NCBI RefSeq assembly: GCF_023558375.1
Contig: NZ_CP083761.1
Location: 4,791,001-4,855,000, forward strand
Direction: 5' to 3'
Length of the DNA stretch: 64,000 nt
Source of the DNA: Chroococcidiopsis sp. CCMEE 29
Lineage (GTDB): Bacteria > Cyanobacteriota > Cyanobacteriia > Cyanobacteriales > Chroococcidiopsidaceae
The notes below the pieces were generated by a model. The model did no database searches, was not told the origin of the DNA, and was given only the letters and a program-made list of their open reading frames with translations. Position 1 is the first letter of the stretch; the number at the start of each line of letters is the position of its first letter. The position numbers were made by a program, and so were the translations under genes. Below are positions 1 through 7,980 of this stretch, one piece after another.

Positions 1-1037
1 CCAACTGGGATATGCAAACCCACGTAGTTTAGTCCCGGTTGCTTTTGGGGATAGACACCGATGTGGTCGCGCTTTTCCCAGTCAATTTCATCTTTTTCAG
101 CCGCAGTTTCCAGTGGCTTACCCAGTTGGTTTTCGACTTCAGCTCGAAACTTTTCAATTCCCCAATCATTGATTAGATGCATCATCCGGCACTTTAGCCG
201 ATTCTCTCTCGGTCCGTTGTCGCGATAGACCTCCATCATTGCCTTAGTCAAGGCGAGGACATCTTCGGGAGGAACCCAAGCATTAAGGGGAATCGCCGCT
301 ACATATTGATTAGGAGCAAAGTAGCCGCCGACAATAACGTTAAAACCCAACCTCCGTGCAGATTTGTTTCCCTCTCCCCCTACCTCCCCTGCTTTGTATG
401 CAGGGAGCAAGCCAAGATCGTTGATTTCAGCATGGACGGAGTTATCGCGACCACCAGCAACTGCAATGTTGAACTTTCGAGGTAGATTGCTGAGTTCGAG
501 ATTGCCTTCACCGTTATTGGTGATCGTGTCTTGGAGATTGCGACACAATCCCCGCGTATCAATCAATTCATCTGCATCAATTCCCGCAACGGGTGAGCCT
601 GTGATGTTGCGCACATTGTCCATTCCTGACTGCACGCAAGTCAGACCCGCTTGTCTTAGACGGTCAACAATCTCTGGTATATCCTCAATTCGGATACCAC
701 GCAGTTGCAGGTTCTGCCGAGTGGTAATGTCAGCGTTACCCTGGTCTTGAAATCCTGCACCTTGGCAGTAGCGCTGTATGATTTCCGCCAATACCCGCAT
801 CTGACTACTAGTCAAAATGCCATTGGGAATCCGCATCCGCATCATAAATTTGCCAGGAGTGACCGTGCGATAGAAAAAACCTAACCACTTTAGCCCCTGG
901 TTACGATCAAACTCATCCATTGCCTCCCAGCCAATGCTGGCAAAGTGTTCTAGCTCTTGCTTTAGTAATAAGGGATGTTTTTTAGCTTTGGCTTGTTCAA
1001 TCTTATTCAGTTTTTGCTTAGCGGCTGTCTGTGTCAT
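1..1037 (-). CDS. nirA: Ferredoxin-nitrite reductase, copy A (3' end outside window)
   Basis: Six-electron reduction of nitrite to ammonium using reduced ferredoxin, siroheme and a 4Fe-4S cluster. The minus frame is open from ATG at 1037 to the window edge and gives about 345 N-terminal residues. It aligns along its length with the second nirA at 23301-24848, for example in GWEAMDE, TTRQNLQLRGIRIED and SGMDNVRNITG. The siroheme/Fe-S cysteines lie beyond the edge and cannot be checked. Residues about 215-228 carry an extra Gly/Glu/Arg-rich stretch absent from copy B; it is encoded by the same G-rich repeat type found between genes here. An NtcA promoter stands about 105 bases upstream. Identity is firm; whether the 3' part is intact is unknown. 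Confidence 0.95.
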   Translation of the reverse strand, partial: MTQTAAKQKLNKIEQAKAKKHPLLLKQELEHFASIGWEAMDEFDRNQGLKWLGFFYRTVTPGKFMMRMRIPNGILTSSQMRVLAEIIQRYCQGAGFQDQGNADITTRQNLQLRGIRIEDIPEIVDRLRQAGLTCVQSGMDNVRNITGSPVAGIDADELIDTRGLCRNLQDTITNNGEGNLELSNLPRKFNIAVAGGRDNSVHAEINDLGLLPAYKAGEVGGEGNKSARRLGFNVIVGGYFAPNQYVAAIPLNAWVPPEDVLALTKAMMEVYRDNGPRENRLKCRMMHLINDWGIEKFRAEVENQLGKPLETAAEKDEIDWEKRDHIGVYPQKQPGLNYVGLHIPV

Positions 1038-1142
1038 GGGTCTATAGTCCTGATTAAATCCCAACCAATTTCCTATCTACGTCTGCACACTTGGGGTTAG
1101 ACGCGACAAAAGTGCTTTTAAAATAAAGATGCATCCCTTGCT

Positions 1143-1184
1143 AGACTATTCAGTCTGAGCGACTAGGTTCGTAGGTTTTGTTAC
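1143..1184 (-). promoter_or_regulatory. NtcA-activated promoter of nirA copy A
   Basis: Read on the minus strand: a perfect NtcA box GTAACAAAACCTAC (1171-1184, GTA-N8-TAC), exactly 22 bases, then TAGTCT (1143-1148), a TAN3T -10 box. This is the canonical class II NtcA promoter layout. Transcription should start about 7 bases below 1143, leaving a leader near 100 bases. No experimental start is known here. Confidence 0.85.
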
Positions 1185-1246
1185 AAACCAGCATCTTAAA
1201 TTGAGCAAATGTGTCTTTTGGGGTACTGCATCTAGCTTTTGAGAGA

Positions 1247-1992
1247 TTAAAAATTTGCTGCTTCCATAATCTCAAACAGGTTAATCTCTTCTTCTTCGAG
1301 CAGACAGGCATGACCACTATTGGGTAAATTTACCATGCGAGCATTTGGGATACTCCTAACAAGGCGTTGAGCCTCTGTAAAAGAGGGTAAAATTAGGTCT
1401 GCTTTGCTCGTGATTATTAAGAAAGGTTGGTTAAGCTGTTGCAGTTGTGTCTTGTCCATCCTAAACTCTCTCAGAAGAGATAAGCGCTGAGCAGAAGCCT
1501 TTAGAGGGGCAGATTTGACTGATTGCAATAAAATTTGGCGGTTAGTGGGTGAAATTCGGTTTGAAGAAGCTAGAAAAGGTAAAAATGCGTCAGAAAAGAT
1601 TTGATAGATGTGCTGGGGAAACCAGTCAGTGAACAGTGAAGTCAGATGAGTCCAAGGAAGTCGATTAAATGACGAGGCAGGGTTAATTAAAATAATTCGA
1701 TCAAACAGTTGAGGAGCTTTCAGTAGCACCTTAAGCGCTAAGCAAGCACCGAAGCACTCTCCACACAGATAAACAGATTTGGGTTGTTCAGTTTCTAATT
1801 CAGTTTGAGTTAAATCTACTACTTGCTGAGAGAGAATATCCCAGCTTGATAATTCTTGAGGTGAGAGCATTAGAAAGCGAACATTAAAGGCTGTTTCTAA
1901 ACCTGCTGTTTCCAGCCGGACGAGCTGGGTAGTTTCACCCAATCCAGGCAGAAATATCAACAGTGGATAACCTGGATTATGTTGTAGGGGAG
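1247..1992 (-). pseudogene. Alpha/beta hydrolase, main 3' fragment (gene split by IS insertion)
   Basis: Encodes most of an alpha/beta-hydrolase fold protein. Visible are the oxyanion/HG region FLPGLGE, a nucleophile elbow GECFG (Cys where Ser is usual), an acid-loop Asp in TSKADLILPS and a catalytic His in NSGHACLLE. There is no proper start. The frame runs upstream through LPYGPNHQLP (in reverse order) to the IS4 element at 1993, where a stop appears inside the IS end. A TTG at 1960 could begin a shortened 237-residue product but would lose the first beta strand. Removing the IS and one 10-bp duplication joins this frame to an ATG at 3341. The substrate is unknown. Its place between nirA A and nrtP A may be coincidental. 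Confidence 0.85.
1983..1992. repeat. Target-site duplication, left copy
   Basis: TGTAGGGGAG directly abuts the left inverted repeat of the IS4 element; the identical right copy is at 3298-3307. Confidence 0.9.
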
Positions 1993-3297
1993 CTTAGTGA
2001 TGCAGAAAACTTAGACGGTCTCATTGTGAGAATCTAACCACCTTCGAGAATTCAATCCGGCAGTCTAAGGCATCTCGTTTACGGTGAGAAGCACAGGCAG
2101 GAGGCGGATTATTCTTGGGCAGTGCCAGGAGTTTGGGCAGGGAGAGTCGCGCATAGCAGAGTCGCGCTAGTTCGCGTAGACCCAGTTGCAGAAAACTCAA
2201 GCCCCGTTCCCCATGCCAGTCGAGACGGGAACGTTCTCCCATTTGCACCAGCATCATGCCGAGCATGAGGGCTATCAAGGAGGCACAATCCAGCAGCATG
2301 AATAAGCAGGTTAGAGCTTGGGCATTGCGTAAGCCGGAGTGCAACACCCCGAAGGCAGCCGACTTATAGTCCTTAAAGTGAGGTTCAATCCCACCAAATC
2401 GCTTACCATAGAGTGCAAAGCTTTGTAGGGAAGGTGGTTGGTCAGATAACACTGCCCAGGGGTCTTTGGTAGCTGGCACCGTAGCGGTGACCAGATGGCA
2501 ACCGATTCCATCCAAGACCTGCACGTTCTCAAACAAATAGGCCTGCTGTTCGGGGGGCACGAGTTGCTCGACCGATTGAGTGCACCCGTTTGCCAACGTC
2601 ACCTGCAAGTTCGACTTTACCCGAATTGCCCACGACCATTGCTGTTGCTGTAACCAGTGGATCAAGTTGCCATGCTCAAAGCCTCGGTCGGCCAGTAAGC
2701 TCACTTGAGCGTGGGACGGTAATACTCGTTTAGCACACTCCAACACACTCTGATACTGCTCAAAACCGACGGTCGCACTGCCATGTTCGAGCACCACTTG
2801 AGCCAGAGTGAAGGAACGTCCTCCCCAGACGAAGCATACTTCAATCAGACAAAATTGATCCCACAGCATACTGGTATCGAGGGTCAGCAACACCGACTCT
2901 CCAGCAAATGCCGACAGGACATGGCGCAGTATCGGCTCATAGAACCGCTCGGCATTGATCTGCTGATTGTGCAGGAAGTAGCTTAACCGTTCCCAGTGAG
3001 CACGCGCTTGGCAGTCCCGATGGCTCAAATAGGGAATCCATTTCCCCAGCACCGCACTGCCCGATTGCAAAATGGCAGCCAAGATTTCAGAAAATACTTG
3101 CAGATGTCGTTGGTCAATCGGGTGCACCCATTGACGCAGTTGGTCTTGCAGTTGACGATATAACAGGGGTGTTTCCATGAGATTGGCTTTGAGTTGGGGA
3201 ACTTAAGCCTCTCATGAAATGCCCCCTTTAAGCTATCTCAGTCTCATTTAAGACTCACCCTATACCATGCCTTTCAGGACTTTTCTGCACCACTAAG
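1993..3297 (-). mobile_element. IS4-type insertion sequence with intact ends, 1305 bp
   Basis: The ends are inverted repeats: CTTAGTGATGCAGAAAA at 1993-2009, and the complement of CTTAGTGGTGCAGAAAA at 3281-3297. The 10-base direct repeat TGTAGGGGAG flanks both sides (1983-1992 and 3298-3307) and is the target-site duplication. One transposase gene fills the element. The near-perfect ends, clean duplication and intact transposase suggest a recent insertion. The 10-bp duplication fits the IS4 superfamily. The target is the N-terminal coding part of an alpha/beta hydrolase. Confidence 0.9.
2021..3178 (-). CDS. IS4-superfamily DDE transposase
   Basis: A 385-residue transposase that cuts and inserts its own element. 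The likely catalytic triad is visible: Asp101 in LLTLDTSMLWD, Asp164 in LLADRGFEHGN and Glu265 in KRFGGIEPHFKDYK. The last resembles the YREK signature of IS4 enzymes, with one extra residue between Arg and Glu. The ATG at 3178 sits about 120 bases inside the right inverted repeat. The frame is uninterrupted, so the element may be active. The exact IS4 subgroup is not assigned. Confidence 0.9.
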   Translation of the reverse strand: METPLLYRQLQDQLRQWVHPIDQRHLQVFSEILAAILQSGSAVLGKWIPYLSHRDCQARAHWERLSYFLHNQQINAERFYEPILRHVLSAFAGESVLLTLDTSMLWDQFCLIEVCFVWGGRSFTLAQVVLEHGSATVGFEQYQSVLECAKRVLPSHAQVSLLADRGFEHGNLIHWLQQQQWSWAIRVKSNLQVTLANGCTQSVEQLVPPEQQAYLFENVQVLDGIGCHLVTATVPATKDPWAVLSDQPPSLQSFALYGKRFGGIEPHFKDYKSAAFGVLHSGLRNAQALTCLFMLLDCASLIALMLGMMLVQMGERSRLDWHGERGLSFLQLGLRELARLCYARLSLPKLLALPKNNPPPACASHRKRDALDCRIEFSKVVRFSQ

Positions 3298-3341
3298 TGT
3301 AGGGGAGTTAGAAAATAAGGCTGACTATGAACTTGAGACAT
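3298..3341 (-). pseudogene. Alpha/beta hydrolase, detached 5' end
   Basis: Beyond the right end of the IS, the minus strand has ATG at 3341 followed by codons for MSQVHSQPYFL. It runs in frame, once one copy of the duplication is removed, into TPLQHNPGYPLLIFLPGLGE of the main fragment. A YFLTP stretch followed by PLL-FLPG is the usual N-terminus of this cyanobacterial hydrolase family as I recall it. The rest of 3342-3574 is presumably the original promoter region; I see no other gene in it. Confidence 0.75.
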
Positions 3342-3574
3342 TTTCATAGTAGTTTTAGCTCTTTATTTGCTCGCCTCAATCAGGCTAACTTGATTTCTCT
3401 TAAATTTTCGGTTGGCTTCAATACTAAGTAGGTAGGCTGACTCAAAAAGTGCAAGTAAATCAGGCAACGGTATAAGTTCTGAACCAGTGCAATCGGACAG
3501 TAAAATAAGCTACATAATAATACTAGATCTGATATTAGAATACAGTTAAAACTTATTGAAAGCTAAATTTAATT

Positions 3575-3781
3575 ATGTCTGGCGTTGAAGATCCAATGAT
3601 TGCCTGGAATCTGAGAAATTTGGACAGTATGGTTTTTCTTTTCATTTTTATAAACTTAGTATTTCTTGTAGGCTTTCTCAGTCGAAAAAGCCCAACATTT
3701 TTAAGCCTTACTGTTGCTACTACTGCAATTGTAGTTTTTCTATTAATGGTAACCCGCAACGAATATGGATTTGCTTTTTAG
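3575..3781 (+). CDS. Small putative membrane protein, 68 aa
   Basis: Not recognised. After about 18 polar residues (MSGVEDPMIAWNLRNLDS) come two hydrophobic segments, about 19-35 (MVFLFIFINLVFLVGFL) and 44-60 (LSLTVATTAIVVFLLMV), joined by a short basic loop RKS. That is the shape of a two-helix inner-membrane miniprotein. No clear ribosome-binding site precedes the ATG. The opposite strand is also open here for 68 codons but is basic and less protein-like. It lies between the IS-split hydrolase and a small repeat. It could be a chance frame. Confidence 0.4.
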   Translation: MSGVEDPMIAWNLRNLDSMVFLFIFINLVFLVGFLSRKSPTFLSLTVATTAIVVFLLMVTRNEYGFAF

Positions 3782-3809
3782 CATGAGATTACAAAGTTTT
3801 TTGGAGGAT

Positions 3810-3905
3810 GCTATAGCAATCCTAAAAAAGTTGTGAGTGTAGGATAGGCATCTTGCCTGTGCAGGCTGGAAGCCTGTCCCACAAATCAAATCAGATTGCT
3901 ATAGC
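3810..3905. repeat. MITE-like 96-bp element with 12-bp terminal inverted repeats
   Basis: GCTATAGCAATC (3810-3821) and its exact complement GATTGCTATAGC (3894-3905) bound a non-coding segment. The inner part contains a second imperfect dyad (TTGTGAGTGTAGGATAGGC against GCCTGTCCCACAA). No reading frame lies inside. It looks like an interspersed palindromic repeat mobilised in trans. Confidence 0.65.
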
Positions 3906-3942
3906 TGTTACACATCTAAATTGAGATCTTGCGATCGCAGCA

Positions 3943-5448
3943 TCACCGTTGTTTATTCCCTATCGTGGGAACTGATGGAGATGCTAGTCTTATTTCTTCA
4001 TCTTCATGGGAGCCTTCAGTTTCCATAAGAAAGAAACAACACAGAAAGGTCACAATCAGGCTAGAGATTCCTATCGTCGAGAAGAAAATTTGGTTTCCTG
4101 CACTCCCCTCAGGTACCAGACTATAGAGAGTAAGGAAGGCTACTCCGCCTACATTTCCATGAGCACCAACGTTCCCAGCGATTTGTCCGGTAATCCGCTT
4201 TTTAACTAGAGGCACAATCCCGTAGGTAGCACCTTCCGCTGCCATTACACAGAATGAGGCAACCATAGTCATAAAGATTGCTAAGGGCAGCGACCAGTTT
4301 CCATTAATACCGCTCATCAGCAGATAGCCAATCCCCGTGCAACCGAGTAGTACAACCAGCGTCCATTTTCGGCTGCCGACGGTGTCAGAGATCAAGCCAC
4401 CCCCTGGACGGGCTACCAAGTTCATGAAAGCATAACTAGAAGCGATCGCTCCTGCCATTGCTGGATTTAACTTGAAATTTTGGGCATAAAAGGCTGGTAT
4501 CATCGAGACAACTGCTAGCTCTGAGCCGAAACAGACAAAGTAGGCTAGCTCTAGAAGGGCTACTTGCTTAAACTTATAGCGGTCTTCAGGCGGATAGCGC
4601 TTTTGACCTGTCATCAATTCTCGATTTACATTCCAGCACATGTAGGTTTGGAACAGGTACACACTGAGTAGCGCTAACAATGTGATGACTAATCCAGTTT
4701 GATTTAATAAATTAACTGTACTGAAGCGCCAAGCAACTACGCCCAAGGCTGCAAATATCGGAAAGTTCGTAATACACAGCAGCCAGAAATCCTTTTGAGT
4801 TGTTACTTCCAGACCCCCATCCCGTTCAGGTCGTTGATATTCCTTTCCAGGGGGCGTATCTTGGACGCTGAAGAAATAAATTACCCCGTATACAGCAGCA
4901 ATAATCCCGGTGAGAGCGACTGCGAACCGCCAGTTAACTTGACCACCCACTAAAAAGCTGGATGCAGATGCAACGAGCGGTAGGGTAAACGCAGCCACAC
5001 CAGAGCCAAAATTACCCCAACCACCGTAGATTCCTTCTGCAAAGCCTATTTCTCTAGGGGGGAACCACTCTGCTACCATGCGAATGCCAATAACAAAACC
5101 CGCCGCGACAATGCCAAGAGCTAAACGGCTCCAGGCTAACTGGTTAAAGTCCTGCGCTAGTGCAAACAGCATACAGGGAATAGCAGAATAAATTAGGATT
5201 GCGGAGAAAACAATGCGAGGACCAACGCGGTCTATTAACATACCAAAGATAATTCGAAACGGAATCGCCAGAGCCAAATTACAAAGAATCATGGTTCTGT
5301 ATTGGTCTGCGCTCAGTTGGAACTCTTCTTGGATTGCTGTGGCTAGGGGAGCAAAGTTAAATAAGACTACAAACGATAGCAAGAAGGCAATCCAAGTTAG
5401 GTGTAAGATGCGGTATCGACCCCTAAATGACCATAATTGTCGAAGCAT
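3943..5448 (-). CDS. nrtP: MFS nitrate/nitrite permease, copy A
   Basis: A major facilitator permease of the NNP (nitrate/nitrite porter) family, 501 residues and about 12 membrane helices. It should carry nitrate and nitrite across the inner membrane. Family marks are visible: RMVAEWFPPREIGFAEGIYGGWGN, SDTVGSRKW after the conserved LVARPGGGL, and the second nitrate signature AGNVGAHGNVGG near residues 427-438. It is a clear paralogue of the permease at 21597-23105. A 16-bp palindrome containing an NtcA box lies about 265 bases upstream. The gene is separated from nirA A by the IS-disrupted hydrolase. The intact frame suggests a functional second permease. Confidence 0.93.
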   Translation of the reverse strand: MLRQLWSFRGRYRILHLTWIAFLLSFVVLFNFAPLATAIQEEFQLSADQYRTMILCNLALAIPFRIIFGMLIDRVGPRIVFSAILIYSAIPCMLFALAQDFNQLAWSRLALGIVAAGFVIGIRMVAEWFPPREIGFAEGIYGGWGNFGSGVAAFTLPLVASASSFLVGGQVNWRFAVALTGIIAAVYGVIYFFSVQDTPPGKEYQRPERDGGLEVTTQKDFWLLCITNFPIFAALGVVAWRFSTVNLLNQTGLVITLLALLSVYLFQTYMCWNVNRELMTGQKRYPPEDRYKFKQVALLELAYFVCFGSELAVVSMIPAFYAQNFKLNPAMAGAIASSYAFMNLVARPGGGLISDTVGSRKWTLVVLLGCTGIGYLLMSGINGNWSLPLAIFMTMVASFCVMAAEGATYGIVPLVKKRITGQIAGNVGAHGNVGGVAFLTLYSLVPEGSAGNQIFFSTIGISSLIVTFLCCFFLMETEGSHEDEEIRLASPSVPTIGNKQR

Positions 5449-5713
5449 TTATATTTTCTCTTAGAAAATTTAGGTAGAATTCAAAGCCAGATCAGACTTA
5501 TACAGAGGAATTGCACTTTATGTTGCTACTTCTTTTCATAAAAAGATATCAGTTGAATACACAAACGCTGATAAAAAGTAGATTTGGCAAGTTAGACAGA
5601 TACTAAATCTGTCTCCTGACACAGGCTTAGCCTCACATATTTGCGTCGAGAAAATTCGATGATTTGCGCCTGCTCAATTTTTGTTTTGGCGCATCAAAAA
5701 TGCTTTACTTACG

Positions 5714-5755
5714 AAGATATACTGCTTGCTGAACTGAGTTTGTAATTCTCATTAC
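5714..5755 (-). promoter_or_regulatory. NtcA-activated promoter of nrtP copy A
   Basis: On the minus strand: GTAATGAGAATTAC (5742-5755, perfect GTA-N8-TAC), 22 bases, then TATCTT (5714-5719), a TAN3T -10 box. The NtcA box is the centre of a 36-base perfect inverted repeat (5731-5766: two 16-base arms around TCTC). The expected leader to the ATG at 5448 is about 260 bases. Confidence 0.82.
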
Positions 5756-5766
5756 AAACTCAGTTC
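5731..5766. repeat. Perfect 16-bp inverted repeat around the nrtP A NtcA box
   Basis: Arms GAACTGAGTTTGTAAT and ATTACAAACTCAGTTC match with no mismatch, separated by TCTC. It could fold as a hairpin, but no T-run follows on either strand, so an operator is more likely than a terminator. Confidence 0.8.
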
Positions 5767-5877
5767 AAAATAAGTAGCTAGGCAGAATTAAATAGAAAAC
5801 GTTCGGCAGCATATTGTCTGCCAGTGGTAATCAAACGCTCTCGTTTTTGCGACACAACCAGATGTAGCGCCAATCTT

Positions 5878-7095
5878 TTGACATACTCCCCGCCGTGAAC
5901 GGTCGGGGATTCTAGGGTCAAACAGCAATTGCAGGCATAGCCTGTCTGACATCGCCTAACCTAACAGTTGATGCCCCAACTGCTTGAATATTTTTAGCTG
6001 CATTTTCATCGCGTCCATTTACTGATTGACATGATGGACAGCGCCACTCTCTAATAGATAAATCAAGGCTTTCAAGAACCAGGTTGCAAGAATTACAAGT
6101 TTTGCTAGATGGATACCACTTATCTATATAGACAAGTTGCTTATCTTTGTTTTTGGCAACCCATTCTAGGATTTGCAGAAACTCGCCAAACGCTAGGTCT
6201 GAAACTTTACGCCCCCAAAGACGCTGCATTCCTTTAAGGTTGAGTGTCTCAAAACACAGCACATCAAACTTATCGGTCAGTTCATGCGCCAATTTCCAAA
6301 ACCAGTCTTGCGTCTGATTGGCAGTCTTTTCGTATTGCCTAACCAGATGTTTTCTAGCCTGCTCGCGACGCTTTGACCCCTTGTGCTTGCGGGATAGATG
6401 CTTACTGGCTTTGCGGATAGCGTTTAAACCTTGTTTGAAGAATTGGGGCGATTCAATCTTGAAGCTGACAGAGCAAGTGAGGAATGTCTTAAGTCCAAAA
6501 TCAAATCCCGCTATTCTACCAGTCGTGAACTTGTGTTCTGGATCAACTACGTCGTCAACAACTACAACCATGAACAACTCACCTAATGGTGTGCGTTTAA
6601 TGGTTAATGTCTTGACAGTTCCCTCTATCTCTCTAGACTTCCAAAATTGATAAACTTTATTTCCAATCTTGACTCGGTTGTCGCCTAAAAACTTATAGCC
6701 AGCTTGCTTAAGGGTGAATGACTTGTACTTCTTGACTTTCTTAAATCCTGGCAGTCTAACTCCTTTGTTGCTATGTTTGAAAAATAGTTGGTATGCCTTC
6801 TCAATTCGTTGACAAATATCTTGCACGGCTTGAGAGCCTACCAGTTGCCAAAACTCTTTGCGTTTCCGCAGTTTGGCAATGTGAGCCTGAAGTTTGTTAC
6901 AGTCTAAATGCTTATTCCACATTCGGTAGTACCGCTTGTGAAGTGCAATACAGTGGTTGTAGATAACTCCAGCAGCATTAATTGACCGCTTGAGATACCT
7001 GTTCCGCTTATGACTGTAGAGCTTGAACTTCAGTGTCTTCATGTGTTAATTATAACATAAAGCCATCCTACAAGGACGGGGCTTTAAACCCATTT
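5878..7095 (-). mobile_element. IS200/IS605-type element carrying only tnpB (element 1)
   Basis: The element surrounds the tnpB at 5918-7042. Its right end (below the gene) has a CCCCGACCGT/ACGGCGGGG hairpin then GGAGTATGTCAA. The left end has a hairpin of AAAGCCCCGTCC with GGATGGCTTT at about 7060-7090. No TnpA (Y1 transposase) is present. The limits are approximate, since these elements leave no target duplication. The right-end hairpin overlaps the region where an omega RNA would be made. Confidence 0.65.
5918..7042 (-). CDS. tnpB: TnpB-family RNA-guided nuclease (OrfB), element 1
   Basis: 374 residues. An RNA-guided RuvC-type nuclease of IS200/IS605 elements, ancestral to Cas12. The three RuvC acidic residues are in place: Asp181 (GFDFGLKTF), Glu265 (CFETLNLKG) and Asp345 (NGRDENAAKN). 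Between the last two sits a zinc finger with Cys316, Cys319, Cys335 and Cys338. The catalytic set is complete and the frame intact, so it may be active. No tnpA is nearby, so movement would need a TnpA in trans, or the protein may have another use. Confidence 0.92.
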   Translation of the reverse strand: MKTLKFKLYSHKRNRYLKRSINAAGVIYNHCIALHKRYYRMWNKHLDCNKLQAHIAKLRKRKEFWQLVGSQAVQDICQRIEKAYQLFFKHSNKGVRLPGFKKVKKYKSFTLKQAGYKFLGDNRVKIGNKVYQFWKSREIEGTVKTLTIKRTPLGELFMVVVVDDVVDPEHKFTTGRIAGFDFGLKTFLTCSVSFKIESPQFFKQGLNAIRKASKHLSRKHKGSKRREQARKHLVRQYEKTANQTQDWFWKLAHELTDKFDVLCFETLNLKGMQRLWGRKVSDLAFGEFLQILEWVAKNKDKQLVYIDKWYPSSKTCNSCNLVLESLDLSIREWRCPSCQSVNGRDENAAKNIQAVGASTVRLGDVRQAMPAIAV

Positions 7096-7153
7096 TTTTG
7101 GTAACCGAAGTTGATTAGCTAGGCAAGGAGTAGCTCGGTTTCTGGCAAGTCTG

Positions 7154-7450
7154 TCACGACCAGGGGAGTCTGGAGGCTAGAGCGCCCAGTAGCACAATGA
7201 ACCCTAGCGCCCGCCGGAAGTAGTTAACACCCTGGAACAGTTCTAGCCAAGCCCAAGTGAACAAGGAGCCAAAGGCGAGTGCGTCTAGCCCAGTATGGAT
7301 GTTGCTAGTCGTAGGAATGAAGTTGAGTAAAGTCGCCGCCAACCAGACTAGAATCGGCAGATTAGGCATCTGAGCCAGAACAATATTGCCCTCACTGTCT
7401 CGAAAAGCGCGATTGAACAGAGTGTCTTCCATATCTTTGAAGTCTTCCAT
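7154..7450 (-). CDS. Small membrane protein, 98 aa
   Basis: Function not recognised. Acidic N-terminus, then three hydrophobic stretches at about 30-46 (LPILVWLAATLLNFIPT), 56-74 (ALAFGSLFTWAWLELFQGV) and 80-95 (RALGFIVLLGALASRL). It resembles conserved cyanobacterial small integral membrane proteins. The start is uncertain: an 18-base tandem duplication (7424-7459) repeats the codons for MEDFKD, giving ATGs at 7450 and 7432. The inner one is probably the ancestral start. The gene stands alone between the TnpB element and the toxin-antitoxin pair. Confidence 0.6.
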   Translation of the reverse strand: MEDFKDMEDTLFNRAFRDSEGNIVLAQMPNLPILVWLAATLLNFIPTTSNIHTGLDALAFGSLFTWAWLELFQGVNYFRRALGFIVLLGALASRLPWS

Positions 7451-7459
7451 ATCTTTGAA
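7424..7459. repeat. 18-bp tandem duplication over a start codon
   Basis: GTCTTCCATATCTTTGAA occurs twice head to tail. It is exactly six codons, so the frame is kept and the 98-aa protein gains MEDFKD. Confidence 0.85.
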
Positions 7460-7476
7460 TGTACTGTATCAAGTGC

Positions 7477-7980
7477 CTAGAACAATTGTGCAACTGATTG
7501 CATTGATAAATAAAGCTTCAAAGGATGTTGTTTAAACTGTTGAAAGCCGTACTTCTGGTAAAAGCTAGCAGCGCGTTGATCTAGGGCATCAACAACTACA
7601 GCCAAAGATGCAACTTGTACGGTTGCCGCAAGTGATCGCTTCAGGGCATCCACCAGTACAACCTCTCCTAGCCCCTTGCCTTGATAATTAACGTCTACTG
7701 CTAATCGACCCAGGAAAGTTGCTGGTAGCAGAGGATATTTGGGTAAACTCTTTGCTAAGGCATTATCTAGTTCTACTAGTTCAACACTGTAGGCAGAAAG
7801 CGTGTAGTAAGCTAGGACGTTACTGTTGGGGTAATCGACAAGTACAAATACTGTAGCAACTCGCTTTTTGATATCTTGAGTTGCTTGAGCATGGAGGTAG
7901 CGATCCAAATCATCCTGTCCACATTTAAAACTTGCTCGATTGTGCCTTTTGCGCTCAAGTAGCTCGAAGATGAACGCCAT
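7477..7980 (-). CDS. GNAT toxin of a TacAT-type toxin-antitoxin system
   Basis: A GCN5-type acetyltransferase, 167 residues, of the TacT/AtaT kind. These acetylate the amino acid on charged tRNA and stop translation. Visible marks are the N-terminal FKCGQDDLDRYLHAQA region (FxCGxxxLDxYL is typical of these toxins), the LGRLAVDVNYQGKGLGEVVL acetyl-CoA loop (Q/RxxGxG/A) and the C-terminal SFYQKYGFQ. Its ATG at 7980 overlaps the antitoxin stop by one base (TAATG), so the pair is translationally coupled. The tRNA target cannot be read from sequence. Confidence 0.9.
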   Translation of the reverse strand: MAFIFELLERKRHNRASFKCGQDDLDRYLHAQATQDIKKRVATVFVLVDYPNSNVLAYYTLSAYSVELVELDNALAKSLPKYPLLPATFLGRLAVDVNYQGKGLGEVVLVDALKRSLAATVQVASLAVVVDALDQRAASFYQKYGFQQFKQHPLKLYLSMQSVAQLF

